A stretch of 64,000 nt of DNA from assembly GCA_016715985.1 (NCBI GenBank), contig JADJXD010000001.1, forward strand, positions 248,001 through 312,000, in the 5' to 3' direction. This document shows, piece after piece, positions 26,056 through 36,000 of the stretch. The DNA comes from Saprospiraceae bacterium (GTDB lineage: Bacteria; Bacteroidota; Bacteroidia; Chitinophagales; Saprospiraceae). The translations under genes were made by a program, and so were the position numbers. The notes below the pieces were generated by a model. That model had not been told where the DNA came from. It made no database searches and was given only the letters and a program-made list of their open reading frames with translations. The number at the start of each line of letters is the position of its first letter. Within the stretch, counting starts at the first letter, position 1.

Positions 26056-28512
26056 TCAGAATTTTACGCTGATTCCTACCATCCAGTTTCTCCCTGCCTG
26101 AGGGTATAGAAAATTTTCAGTAATCATATTTTCATAAATATAACTATAGCTATATCCATTGGAAGAGTACAATCTGTTTGTAATGTTATTGACTAATAAT
26201 GTAAGGTCCATATCCGGAAAACCTTTCATATTTAACTGGTAAGCTATTCTAAGGTTCTGATATTGATATGCATCCAACATCCGCTCAGAATTGGAAGTGT
26301 TGTCCAGAAATTGTTTTCCCACAAACTTGCCGGACAATTGAATTTCCATCTTGTTTACAGGTAAATAAATCAACTGAATCATTCCTGTATATGAAGGTGA
26401 AAATGAAATATCTGTGTCCGAATGGCTTACTTCTACTAAATCCTCACCTTGAGTATAGTCATAAATAACTTCATTAAATGTTTTAATTTTATTCCGGCTA
26501 AATGTAAAATTTAAAGCTGCATGAAATCTGGAATGGATTTTTTTATAAGCTTCCATTTCAAGGCCTAATCTATAACTGTCCGGTACGTTTGTCCTGAGTG
26601 AAGCTCCTACATCATTTAAAGCGCCTGTCAACACTAATTGATCCTTATAGTGCATATAATACAGATTGGTATTTACATATCCATCCTTAAATACTTTTTT
26701 CAAACCAAGTTCAGTATTGCCCAGAAATTCTGATTTAGGTAAAGATCCAAATGCATTATCCAAAAAATCACTCCTTGCAGGTTCTCGTTGACCAACTGCA
26801 TAAGAAATGTACCACTGAGTATTCGGAGAACTTTGAAAATTTAATCCGAATTTGGGATTAAAAAATAAAAAAGACTCTTCCAAATCGACGTTTCTGAGAT
26901 CGTTGTCCACACCGGCAACATCATAATTTACACTTCGCAACTGTAAGTCTGCAAAACTGCTGAATCCATTTCCAAATGTCGTTGAATGTCGAATATAAGC
27001 AGAAAAATCTGTTTTACGCCCCGTGTTATCATAATATCTTAAATCAGGATGAATAGGTAAACTCAATCCATTTGAAATGATATTACCGAAATGATCCCCA
27101 ATATATTTTGCACCTGAAATCCCCCCTTGCAGCTGACCTCTGTAAATTTCCTGAACAGTGAAATCAGATGTAAAACCTATCAGATCATTATCCAGCCATC
27201 TGCGTCTGACTATATCCGTCCTGCTGAAAATATCGCCGTTATCTGATACGAAATCAGGAATATTGTATCGTGATAGCTTGTCATTAAATTTGAATTGTTC
27301 AAAATAACCGGATCCTTTGGTGTAGTAAATAGTCGTATTCCAGCTCATTTCTTTTGACAATCTTAATGCATGGTGCAGTTGCATATGCGTCTGCGTATAA
27401 TCATCTACCTGATCCTGATAAGTATAATAATTATAACGACGGTCTGATTGAAACAAATTTACTGAATCTTCAACCGTATTATAAATGCTACCCAGATTAT
27501 TGTAGTAATGATTTAATAATGCTTCCTGATCGCCTTTTACTTTGGCTTCCGGTACTCCGTTCCATGCCTGATAAGTACGTTCTGTGCCGGAAAAAACATT
27601 TAGTCTTAGAGAAGATTTTTCGGTCAGTCGTGCTGCTGAAAAATACCAGGAATTTAATTTTGCTGCGGCTCTGTCAATATATCCATTTGATTGAACAAGA
27701 CTATACCTTGCATCTAAAGAATATTTGTTATTCAACAATCCGGTTCCCAGCAGAACGTTCATTCTTTTTGTATCGAATGAACCGGCAGAACCGGAAATAA
27801 TTGCATATGGATTTACATAATTCTGATGTGTATTGACACTGATAGTACCCCCAAAAGCTCCGGGACCATTAGTAGAAGGTCCTACCCCTCTTTGAATCTG
27901 AATATTCTGTACAGAGCTCGCAAGATCAGGCAAATCGACCCAAAATACATCCTGTGATTCAGCATCATTGAGAGGGACTCCATTGATGGTAACATTCAGT
28001 CTTGTCTGATCGGAACCTCGTATTCTCATGCCCGTGTAACCTATTCCGGCACCGGCATCAGACGTCATAACCAACGAAGGAGTCCATTGTAGCAATACCG
28101 GAACATCTACGCCAAGATTTTCTTTAAGAATCGTATTTCTGTCCATGTTTACAAAGGTGAATGGATTGCCCGCCTGAACTCTTGAAGCCCTGATTTCTAT
28201 CTTATCCAGGTCGTAAACTGTACCATCCAAAACAACATCTATAAATGTTGTTTCACGTATATCAACTGATAATACTTTACTTCTGTAACCGACGTAACTA
28301 ACTTTCAAACTATAATTTCCAACAGGGATATTTTCTAAACTAAAAAAACCTTTCTCGTCTGTAGCTACTGCAAATGTTGTGTTTTCCAGAAAAACGGTTG
28401 CATAAATCAAAGACTCACCCTGACTATTGGTAACCCGTCCTTTCAATTCGACCTGGGCGAATATAGAAATTGATGAAAATAAAATGAAGAATGAGAAAAT
28501 TAAAATTTTCAT
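26056..28512 (-). CDS. TonB-dependent receptor under TPP riboswitch control (probable thiamine uptake)
   Basis: An 818-aa outer-membrane receptor. It has a signal peptide (about 1-19), a CarboxypepD_reg-like beta-sandwich (about 22-105: VELKGRVTNSQGESLIYATVF through the VGYRSKVLSVDI strand), a TonB plug (about 120-235, with GMRIRGSDQTRLNVTINGVPLND), and a barrel that ends in the aromatic strand GRNWMVGISVKF. The leader carries a TPP riboswitch, so the cargo is most likely thiamine or a derivative. Riboswitch-controlled thiamine receptors (Omr1/OMthi) are known in Bacteroides. No pnuT or thi genes are adjacent in this window. The ATG at 28512 lies one base after a hairpin that may act as the expression platform. 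Confidence 0.92.
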   Translation of the reverse strand: MKILIFSFFILFSSISIFAQVELKGRVTNSQGESLIYATVFLENTTFAVATDEKGFFSLENIPVGNYSLKVSYVGYRSKVLSVDIRETTFIDVVLDGTVYDLDKIEIRASRVQAGNPFTFVNMDRNTILKENLGVDVPVLLQWTPSLVMTSDAGAGIGYTGMRIRGSDQTRLNVTINGVPLNDAESQDVFWVDLPDLASSVQNIQIQRGVGPSTNGPGAFGGTISVNTHQNYVNPYAIISGSAGSFDTKRMNVLLGTGLLNNKYSLDARYSLVQSNGYIDRAAAKLNSWYFSAARLTEKSSLRLNVFSGTERTYQAWNGVPEAKVKGDQEALLNHYYNNLGSIYNTVEDSVNLFQSDRRYNYYTYQDQVDDYTQTHMQLHHALRLSKEMSWNTTIYYTKGSGYFEQFKFNDKLSRYNIPDFVSDNGDIFSRTDIVRRRWLDNDLIGFTSDFTVQEIYRGQLQGGISGAKYIGDHFGNIISNGLSLPIHPDLRYYDNTGRKTDFSAYIRHSTTFGNGFSSFADLQLRSVNYDVAGVDNDLRNVDLEESFLFFNPKFGLNFQSSPNTQWYISYAVGQREPARSDFLDNAFGSLPKSEFLGNTELGLKKVFKDGYVNTNLYYMHYKDQLVLTGALNDVGASLRTNVPDSYRLGLEMEAYKKIHSRFHAALNFTFSRNKIKTFNEVIYDYTQGEDLVEVSHSDTDISFSPSYTGMIQLIYLPVNKMEIQLSGKFVGKQFLDNTSNSERMLDAYQYQNLRIAYQLNMKGFPDMDLTLLVNNITNRLYSSNGYSYSYIYENMITENFLYPQAGRNWMVGISVKF

Positions 28513-28513
28513 G

Positions 28514-28547
28514 AATGGTTAATTTTAGAGATAAAATATAAACCATT
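28514..28547 (-). promoter_or_regulatory. Start-codon hairpin, candidate riboswitch expression platform
   Basis: The arms AATGGTT (28547-28541) and AACCATT (28520-28514) pair over 7 bp. ATTTTA (28537-28532) and TAAAAT (28527-28522) extend the helix by 6 bp across a small internal loop, leaving a 4-base loop. The hairpin ends one base before the receptor ATG. No T-tract follows, so it is not a terminator. Occlusion of the ribosome is inference. Confidence 0.45.
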
Positions 28548-28587
28548 ATGAAGGGTGATAAAGTAAGAAAACTGTACACCGAAAGCC

Positions 28588-28668
28588 TGACTCCCTTCCC
28601 GGCATTATCCGGGCAGGTTCGAAGGGTATGATCTCAGCCTGTTTAAAAACAAGCACCCCCACAATGGA
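28588..28668 (-). ncRNA. TPP riboswitch (THI element) aptamer
   Basis: Read on the minus strand this leader carries the TPP aptamer landmarks in order: GGGGGTGC (28660-28653), the core CTGAGA (28637-28632) followed by TCATACCC, GAACCTG (about 28621-28615), and GGATAATGCC (28610-28601) followed by GGGAAGGGAG. This matches the layout of E. coli thiM. The aptamer lies about 75 bases before the receptor ATG at 28512. A perfect -7 box (TACCTTTG) sits just upstream at 28680-28673, so transcription would start close to the 5' edge of the aptamer. Confidence 0.95.
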
Positions 28669-28672
28669 AGAT

Positions 28673-28680
28673 CAAAGGTA
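28673..28680 (-). promoter_or_regulatory. -7 promoter box for the riboswitch-receptor transcript
   Basis: TACCTTTG on the minus strand matches TAnnTTTG exactly and is placed so that transcription starts at the 5' edge of the aptamer. No clear TTG is seen at the 19-base spacing. Confidence 0.55.
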
Positions 28681-28735
28681 AAGGATTTTTATTTCAGAAG
28701 TAGTAAAATTACCTTTTTATCAAATAAAATTGATA

Positions 28736-29128
28736 TTAAAGTGGTAATAGTTGTGTAAACTCTACAAAATATCCGTCCGGATCTGTAATAAAAAGCTGCA
28801 TTGGTCCGTCAGGTCTTTTCTTGATATCACTGATAACTTCCACATCATTTTGGATCAGAAAAGTTTTAAATGAAATTAAATCGTCCACTGCAAATGCAAA
28901 ATGCAGGGATCTTGTTCCACTGATTTGAATGGCATCTACAGTTTGTTCTATCAGATGCAGCTCAAGACCATTGCCTAAATCAAACCAGGCACCCCGGAAT
29001 GAGAAATCTGGTCTCTGTTTTTGTTTTAAGCCAACTATATCACTGTAAAAATATACACTGACCTCCAAATTGGACACAGCAATTGAGTAGTGATTAAATT
29101 TTGCTGAAATTCTATCTTTTTTCTCCAT
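28736..29128 (-). CDS. VOC-family (glyoxalase/dioxygenase superfamily) protein
   Basis: A 130-aa single VOC domain with paired beta-alpha-beta-beta-beta modules. Candidate metal ligands are the His in KFNHYSIAVSNLE (residue about 13), Glu/His in LELHLIEQ (about 55-62), His in RSLHFAFAVDD (about 75), and Glu in GYFVEFTQLLP (about 123). This matches the H/E/H/E ligand pattern of glyoxalase-like enzymes, but substrates vary widely and cannot be assigned. It overlaps the 3' end of prfB by 17 bases, so the two are likely co-transcribed and coupled. Confidence 0.9.
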   Translation of the reverse strand: MEKKDRISAKFNHYSIAVSNLEVSVYFYSDIVGLKQKQRPDFSFRGAWFDLGNGLELHLIEQTVDAIQISGTRSLHFAFAVDDLISFKTFLIQNDVEVISDIKKRPDGPMQLFITDPDGYFVEFTQLLPL

Positions 29129-30198
29129 CCCACATCAGAAATGCCTTCAGAAAACCATCAATTCCTCCATCCAGAACAGCATCTGTGTTTCTGGTTTCAA
29201 ACTGAGTTCTGTGATCTTTTACTCTTCGGTCATCGAGGACGTAAGATCTGATCTGCGATCCCCATTCGTTTTTCATCTTTCCGGCTTCCAGTTTATCTCT
29301 CTCTGCCAATTGCTTTTCAAGCTCTATTTCATACAACCTGGATTTCAGCATTTTCATTGCTTTTTCTCTGTTGGCATGTTGTGATCTTGCTTCCTGACAT
29401 TGTATAGCGATTCCTGTGGGAATATGTTTAATCCTGACGGCTGTTTCTACTTTATTGACATTTTGTCCCCCTGCACCCTGTGCTCTGAAAGTGTCCCATT
29501 CGATATCCGCAGGACTGATTTCGATTTCTATGGTATCATCTATCAAAGGATGGACAAAAACAGATGCGAATGACGTCATCCTTTTGCCTTGAGAATTAAA
29601 TGGGCTTACCCGCACCAGTCTATGGACCCCGTTCTCCCCTTTAAGCATCCCGTAAGCATATTCACCTTCAATCTCTAATGACACAGATTTTATACCGGCT
29701 ACGTCTCCGTCCACTTTATCCAGTTCGGAGATTTTAAAATCATTTTTTTCTGCCCACATGACAAACATACGGTACAGCATGGATGTCCAGTCACAAGCTT
29801 CTGTTCCGCCTGCGCCTGCATTGATCTCGAGAATACAGTTTAACTGATCTTCCGGACTATCCAATGTTGTTCTGAACTCAATGTCGTCGAGTTCGGCAAG
29901 CATTTCTTTATATTTGGCATCTATTTCTTCTTCAGTAGCTTCTCCTTCCTTCTGAAATTCAAGTAATACCTCAAGATCTTCGACGATCTCTTTGAGTTGG
30001 TTATACTTTTCTACCCATTTTTTATTATCCTTAAGTTCCTTTAATGTATTCTCGGCTTTTTCCGGATCCTGCCAAAAAGTAGGATCTAAAGTAAGCTGAT
30101 CTTTTTCTTCGATTTCAATGACGCGTCGATCGACGTCAAAGATACCTCCTTACCGATGTCAATCGCTCCTGCAGTTCTGCTAACTGTTCAATGGTCAT
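29112..30198 (-). CDS. prfB: Peptide chain release factor 2 with programmed +1 frameshift
   Basis: RF2 reads UGA and UAA stop codons. The gene is split by the classic autoregulatory frameshift. The ATG at 30198 opens a 20-codon frame that ends in TGA at 30138-30136. The slippery site CTT-TGA-C (30141-30135) is preceded by an SD-like AGGAGG. After a +1 shift the frame continues to 29112, giving 361 aa in total. The stop-recognition tripeptide SPF is at about 198-200, and the catalytic GGQ at about 243-245 in GAGGQNVNK. When RF2 is scarce, termination at the internal TGA slows and shifting makes more RF2. Gene callers that ignore the shift report only a 263-aa fragment starting at 29903. Confidence 0.96.
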
Positions 30199-30250
30199 TG
30201 CCCTGGTTTTAAAGTGTGAAAAGAAATTAATTCAGAACAGTAGTTTTTTC

Positions 30251-30300
30251 AAAAACAAAAAATACTGCCCTGAGATTATTCCCAACTTCAGGACAGTATT
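30251..30300 (-). terminator. Rho-independent terminator after the FKBP lipoprotein gene
   Basis: On the minus strand, AATACTGTCCTGA (30300-30288) pairs with TCAGGGCAGTATT (30273-30261) across a 14-base loop, with one G-U pair. A T-rich tract (about 30260-30251) follows. Confidence 0.88.
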
Positions 30301-30314
30301 TTATATAATAAAGT

Positions 30315-31196
30315 TTATCGAATGTCTTCAACTTCAATGTAGAAGACAAGCTTTGCATTAGCAGGAATTGCCGGTGGACTTCCCATTTCTCCGTAACCCA
30401 GATCAGAAGGGATAAATAAGAATCCTTTTGCTCCTTTGTTGAAAAACTTCAAACCTTCGTCCCAACCTTTGATAACACGACCTGCTCCAACCGGTACATC
30501 AAATGCTTCGCCTCTTGTAAATGAATTGTCAAACATAGTTCCATCTTCCAATGCACCATAGTATTGAACACTGACAGACCCTCCATCTTTCACTTTATCG
30601 CCTTCTCCATCTTTTAGTATATAATATTCAAGACCAGAGTCTAATTTTATAACCTCCAGTTTACCACCTTTATAATCTGAAATAGTTGCTTTCATGAGTT
30701 CGTCAATAGCAGGAATTCGTTGCTGACTTATGGCAGTTCTTTCCTGTCTTGCTTTTTCTTCTTCTGCAATATACGTTTCATATTCTTCCTGAGACTTTAC
30801 ATCTTTAACGATCATTTCGTATTCGATGTGTTTCATACCTTCCAAATCAGGTGGTACCTGTGGTAATGAGTCGATAGGCATAATCATTACCAAATGATCC
30901 CCTACTTTTGACATAGATAACACTTCAGCTACCGGATTGGCTTCTTTACCCATCGGATGCTCCGCAGGAATCTGTAGTCTTGGAATATTGGGACCTTCAC
31001 CCATTTCCTGAAGTACTTTTCCGTCGTCTCCCGATATTTTGATAGTAAAAAATACAAAATCGTTAGCTTTTACAGCCTTTCCATCTCCTTCAGAGACAAT
31101 TCTGTATTCGTAACCGCTTTTTGTGATAGTCTCACCTGTCTTACAGGAAAATACTAAAACTGCAAGCGCAAATGCAAATAAATTAAAAAATTTCAT
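30315..31196 (-). CDS. FKBP-type peptidyl-prolyl isomerase, lipoprotein
   Basis: A 293-aa protein with a lipoprotein signal (LVFSC, Cys18). Two FKBP-related halves are visible. An N-terminal degenerate half (about 25-135) contains VKANDFVFFTIKISGDDGKVLQ-type strands and a short IPRLQIP turn. A complete C-terminal FKBP domain (about 195-293) has VSVQYYGALEDGTMFDNSF, GWDEGLKFFNKGAKGFLFIPSDLGYG and LVFYIEVEDI. A charged helix joins them (about 130-160). It is a membrane-anchored periplasmic foldase and probably aids export or outer-membrane biogenesis. It follows the DHH gene by 21 bases, so the two may be co-transcribed; a terminator lies after it. Confidence 0.93.
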   Translation of the reverse strand: MKFFNLFAFALAVLVFSCKTGETITKSGYEYRIVSEGDGKAVKANDFVFFTIKISGDDGKVLQEMGEGPNIPRLQIPAEHPMGKEANPVAEVLSMSKVGDHLVMIMPIDSLPQVPPDLEGMKHIEYEMIVKDVKSQEEYETYIAEEEKARQERTAISQQRIPAIDELMKATISDYKGGKLEVIKLDSGLEYYILKDGEGDKVKDGGSVSVQYYGALEDGTMFDNSFTRGEAFDVPVGAGRVIKGWDEGLKFFNKGAKGFLFIPSDLGYGEMGSPPAIPANAKLVFYIEVEDIR

Positions 31197-31217
31197 GTTG
31201 TATGCGATGTTTAATGG

Positions 31218-32222
31218 TTAACTGACTTTAGGGAGATGGTGTGGAATAACTCTTTTTAATTTGTCTAAAATATCGGCAAGACTGGCATAAACACCACCTC
31301 CTGATGCATTCTTATGCCCTCCTCCGTTAAAATATTTTGTGGCTATTTCCTGAACAGAAATGTCTCCTTTACTTCTCAATGAAAGTTTTACAATACTCGG
31401 CTGCTCCGTGACAAAGGCAGCAACTACAATTTCGGGTATCATCAACAAATAATTGACTATCCCTTCCGTATCGCCTCGCTGAATATCAAATTCACTATAA
31501 TCTTTCCTGGTTAAATGTATTATTCCAACTCCATATTCTTTAATAATTTCCAACCTGTTGGCAAGACAATGACCCAGTAATCTCAATTTCTTTTCAGTCA
31601 TTGAGTTGTAAATTCTATCCTGAACGTAGTGATCATCTACTCCCAAAGCTTTCAAGTCACCGGCAACACGATAGGTTTCTACTCTCGTCCCATATCTGAA
31701 AGACCCTGTGTCTGTAATGATTCCGGTTAAAATGCAACAACCAATATCGCTGTCAATTTTATTTTTATCACCCAGATCTTCCAGTAATTTGAAAACCAAT
31801 TCACAGGTACTACTGGATTCTGTATCCCAATATTCTATATCCGTAAAAGGCTCAGGATCGAGGTGATGATCAATGAGAACTTTTTTTGCTTTACTAAACT
31901 GAACATTTTCACCCAATTTGTCTATTCTATCCAAACCGTTAAAGTCTGCACAAATAATGATATCCGCTTTGTCAACAGCTTGTCTTGCAGCATTCTGATC
32001 GGTATCAAAAATAATCGACTTTTCAATATCTTTGAGGTACGAAAAACTTTCAGGATAATCACTCGGAAAAACAACTTTTACATTATGTCCTGACTTCTGC
32101 AAAAATAAAGATAATGCAAGACTCGAACCCAGTGCATCACCATCCGGATTTCTGTGCGAAATAATTGTAATTTCTTTGGGGAAAGAAAACAAGTCTTTGA
32201 GTTCCTTTAAACTGTCTTTCAT
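31218..32222 (-). CDS. DHH-family phosphoesterase (NrnA-like)
   Basis: The open frame extends to a TTG at 32243, but the ATG at 32222 gives the normal family start (334 aa). DHH motifs are visible: SHRNPDGDALGSS (His23, Asp27, Asp29), ADFNGLDRI (Asp93), the DHH at 118-120, a further acidic motif in TGIITDTGSFRYGT, and the DHHA1 substrate motif FNGGGHKNASGG near 300. NrnA-type enzymes degrade nanoRNA dinucleotides and dephosphorylate pAp using Mn2+. Other DHH-DHHA1 members hydrolyse cyclic dinucleotides, but those usually carry extra domains absent here. It is divergent from ndk across a short promoter region. Confidence 0.92.
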   Translation of the reverse strand: MKDSLKELKDLFSFPKEITIISHRNPDGDALGSSLALSLFLQKSGHNVKVVFPSDYPESFSYLKDIEKSIIFDTDQNAARQAVDKADIIICADFNGLDRIDKLGENVQFSKAKKVLIDHHLDPEPFTDIEYWDTESSSTCELVFKLLEDLGDKNKIDSDIGCCILTGIITDTGSFRYGTRVETYRVAGDLKALGVDDHYVQDRIYNSMTEKKLRLLGHCLANRLEIIKEYGVGIIHLTRKDYSEFDIQRGDTEGIVNYLLMIPEIVVAAFVTEQPSIVKLSLRSKGDISVQEIATKYFNGGGHKNASGGGVYASLADILDKLKRVIPHHLPKVS

Positions 32223-32302
32223 ATTGCGTGCAAAAGTCAGCAAAGTTCAGCACAATTCAAAATTAATTATGGTTTTTTATGCATTCCTGAAATTTGAATG
32301 TG

Positions 32303-32310
32303 TACTTTTG
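32303..32310 (+). promoter_or_regulatory. -7 promoter box for ndk
   Basis: TACTTTTG matches TAnnTTTG exactly, 37 bases before the ndk ATG. No clear TTG is found at the 19-base spacing. Confidence 0.5.
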
Positions 32311-32347
32311 CGGCGTTTTTAGTAAATTACAAAATAAAATAAATAAA

Positions 32348-32773
32348 ATGTCAGGTAACAGAACTTTTACAATGATCAAGCCGGATGCAGTGGCGTCAGG
32401 ACATATCGGTGCCATTCTTGCGCAGGTTTGTGAGGCTGGTTTCAAAATTGTCGCTATGAAATACACTAAACTTTCTGCTGAAAAAGCCGGTGAATTTTAT
32501 GCAGTACACAGTGCGAGACCTTTTTACGGTGAGTTGGTTGATTTTATGTCATCCGGCCCTATTGTTGCTGCAATACTTGAAAAAGAAAATGCAGTAGATG
32601 ATTTCAGAAAACTGATCGGCGCCACCAATCCTGCGGATGCTGCTCCGGGAACAATCAGAGCCAGATTTGCAAAAAATATCGGTGAAAATGCCGTTCATGG
32701 TTCGGATAGTGATGAAAATGCAGCTATAGAAAGCCATTTTCATTTTGCAGGAACAGAAGTTTTTACAAAATAA
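32348..32773 (+). CDS. ndk: Nucleoside diphosphate kinase
   Basis: Ndk moves the gamma-phosphate from ATP to other nucleoside diphosphates through a phospho-histidine. The ATG at 32348 gives the family start MSGNRTFTMIKPDAV; an upstream in-frame ATG at 32294 lies before the -7 box and is not used. In 141 aa, the catalytic His117 sits in ENAVHGSDSDENA, and SGPIVAAILEKENAV and GATNPADAAPGTIRARFA are standard. The family is 130-155 aa. It is a single gene with its own promoter and a strong terminator. Confidence 0.98.
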   Translation: MSGNRTFTMIKPDAVASGHIGAILAQVCEAGFKIVAMKYTKLSAEKAGEFYAVHSARPFYGELVDFMSSGPIVAAILEKENAVDDFRKLIGATNPADAAPGTIRARFAKNIGENAVHGSDSDENAAIESHFHFAGTEVFTK

Positions 32774-32795
32774 TCAGAATTTTTGTGTAGAAAAA

Positions 32796-32829
32796 AGCAT
32801 CGTCAGATCCTGACGATGCTTTTTTTTTG
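32796..32829 (+). terminator. Rho-independent terminator after ndk
   Basis: A perfect 11-bp stem (AGCATCGTCAG at 32796-32806, CTGACGATGCT at 32810-32820), 3-base loop, then nine T residues. Confidence 0.95.
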
Positions 32830-32959
32830 TTTAAAAAATTTCATTCTGTTGAAAAAATGCTTCACTCAAATTAAATAAAATACTACTTTTCTATCAGGGT
32901 TTGTTTATTTAATCGTGTCTTAGTTAAGGTGATATTTAATCTATCACATTAAATAATTA

Positions 32960-32987
32960 TTGTATATATAAATTATTATTAATTTTG
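32960..32987 (+). promoter_or_regulatory. Promoter for the first Ig-repeat surface protein
   Basis: TTG at 32960-32962, a 17-base spacer, and TAATTTTG at 32980-32987, which is a full TAnnTTTG match. The ATG at 33023 follows 35 bases later. Confidence 0.65.
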
Positions 32988-33022
32988 TACTTAAAATAAA
33001 TTATCAACAATAAAACAGACCT

Positions 33023-36000
33023 ATGAAATTATCAAATATTAAACTCGCTTTCCTGTTGCCGGGATTGATATTTTTGGCTTTCCAGTCAATAAGCGCTCAG
33101 ATAACTGCTGTAAAATATCAATTAAAGTACAATCCAGGACTTGATTTATTTGATTGTTTTCTGGTTATTGAAGCAGGTTCGGCTTCAACTATTGTGCAAA
33201 GGACACAGTTTAATGCACAAATGACAGTGGTGGTCCCTGCCGGTACAAGATTGCATGTCGAACAAAATTTCTGGCCAAGGGTTCAGAATCAGAATTATAA
33301 CAGTACCCATGCAATCAATTGGAATCAAGTTTTATTAGTAAAAGCTTCAGCAGAATGTCCGGAACATGATTACTACACCATAAATCCTTCTCTTTCACCT
33401 GTTTCTCATTATAACAATTTAGCTGCAAGTGACACTTTAAAACTTTTTAGTCTGGCAATAGATACCCTGAAAGGTTGTGCGTCCGATATTCGTCTTTTTG
33501 AAAATGAAACCGATATATTATCGGATCATCCTTGTGCAGGTACGATAGATCTGCGAAATGGATTTACAATGGGTGGAGTAGCACAATTATATACGGGCAA
33601 TGTCATACAAAGCAATGAAAATTATGCAGGTGATCATGAAACGGTTTGTCGCAGTACAAGTCTTTTGTTGGAGGGAAATACATTAGAAAATGCAACTTGG
33701 CGTTTGCTATCAGGACATCTGGGCGATGTGACTTTAGACTCGCTCACTCCCCTTCAAGTTGAAGCAACTTTTCTCCAAAATTCAAGTGGTAACTATAGTT
33801 TTTCTTTTGGCAATGATCAGGTTTCAGATTTCAAATGTGTGACAGTAAATGTTCCTGCTGCCGGACCGATAGGGCCTGTAATGATGTGCCAAAACTCCAC
33901 TGCAAATTTATTTCCAACGCTTGGAGGAATGTGGTCCAGTTCAAATATCTCGATTGCAACAGTCTCAGATAGCGGACTCATTACCGCAATCGCACCCGGT
34001 CAGACATCTGTAACTTATATAGAAAACAGTTCAGGATGCCCGTCAAATCCCATTTCAGTCATTGTACATGAAAAACCTATTGTTTCATTACAAGGTCCTG
34101 ATAATATCTGCGTAGGTGGTTCAACTATGATTTCTCCTAATGCAGGCGGTACATGGGCTTCAAATAATCCTTTAGTTGCAACTGTAACAAATGCAGGTCT
34201 CATAACAGGAATAAATCCAGGTACTGCAACTTTCAGTTATACTTCTACAGCTACAGGATGTGTATCTTTTTCTCCACCAATAAGTGTAAACCTTCCTCCA
34301 AATGTATTCATTGCAGGAGTAAATGAAATTTGTATTGGCAATACAACAAATATTTACCCAACATCAGGTGGGACGTGGTCCTCTTCAAATGATGCAGTAG
34401 CAACTATTACTAATTCGGGGGTGGTAACTGGTGTAGCACAAGGAACAGCAACATTTACATTTACACCATCAAATTGGACGTGTGTCTCTTTACCTAGTCC
34501 ACCAATCACTGTACTGCCTCCTCCAACAGTTCAATTTGTTGGCCCAAATACTATTTGTGTAGGAGACACGTCACAAGTTGCACCCGGAATGGGTGGTACG
34601 TGGCAGTCGTCTAATCCAGGAATTGCAACTATAAACAACAGAGGTAAAATTCAAGGATTGACACCCGGAACCGCCCAACTTGTTTTTACAGAAACATCAA
34701 CAGGATGTTCTTCAAACCCATTAACACTTACAGTCAGACCTTCAATATTCGTGTCCGTATCAAAAGATATTGTGGAAATTAATAAATCAGTAACTTTATC
34801 ACCAAACACCGGTGGAAATTGGTACACTTCTGATACAGATATCATCAATATAATCGGTAACACATTCGCCAAAGGTATTGGTGTAGGTGAAGCAACTTTG
34901 TATTTTCAGGATAGTATATCGGGTTGTACATCAAAAGCAATTAAACTAACTGTTGTAGAGCCTTTCTTCACTATTGTAGGCTATACATTTGTGGATAAAA
35001 ATGGCAATGGACTATTTGATTCGCAAACAGACAGTCCTTTACCTAACTGCGCCATCTTCATTCCCGAATTGAATACTACATTTTATACAGATAAAACAGG
35101 TTATTACAATATTCCGGTTGACAAAGAAAGCTACACAGCTATATTTACAGTACCTTATGGTGAATGGGTCCAAAACACAATCCAAAAAACCATAGTGGTA
35201 AACAATACCATAGAATATTTATTTGCAGGATTCCAGCCAACAAATCAGAATTCAGGTGGACTTGTAGCAATAAATTCGTCATTTTTAAAATGTAACAGTC
35301 TCGTAGATCTCGATGTAAGTGTTTTAAACAACACTAGTCAAAAACAATCGGGATATCTTGCAATTACCATTGATGAAAAAACATTTGTTGCAGAATCCAC
35401 ACCATTTCCGACTGGATCAGATGGAAACACCATCTTTTGGGAATACCTTGATTTGCTTCCGGGTCATACTTTTACACCAAAAGTCATTATAGACGTACCC
35501 ATGCCTGAAGTTGAAAATGACAGTATGTTTTTTCACGGTTTTCTTTTAAGTCAAGGGAATGACACACTAACTCAATTCAGTTATGCAGATGTCATCGAAT
35601 GTATTATACCTTCGGGATCAATTTTGTCCTGGCCCAATCGTCCGGGAACTGACAATAAAACCTTCAGGGATGAAAATCTGGATTACCAGATTCGATTTGA
35701 AAACACTACAAATGATAATGTGAATAATGCAGAAGTGATAGTTCGTTTGGATCCAAATATTGATATTTCTAGTATATTGATCAAAGAAAGTAGTCACCCC
35801 GTTAAAACATATTTGCAAAATGACAATCTGCATTTTACATTTGAAAATATTGAGCTTTCCGGCAAAGGACTAAACAATAATAAAAATGGTTATTTGTCAT
35901 TTACCTGCGATTTTTTCAAAGATGTCCCGGATGGTACTAAAATTAAAAACACCGCTTTTATTAGACTTGGGAACTATCCGGTTATGCAAACAAACGAATC

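Noticed and set aside
29112..29903. 263-aa open frame taken as the complete release factor gene
   Set aside because: It is only the part after an internal methionine; the true gene starts at 30198 and uses a +1 shift at 30141-30135.
32294..32347. Upstream in-frame ATG for ndk
   Set aside because: It lies before the -7 box at 32303-32310, and the family starts at the ATG at 32348.
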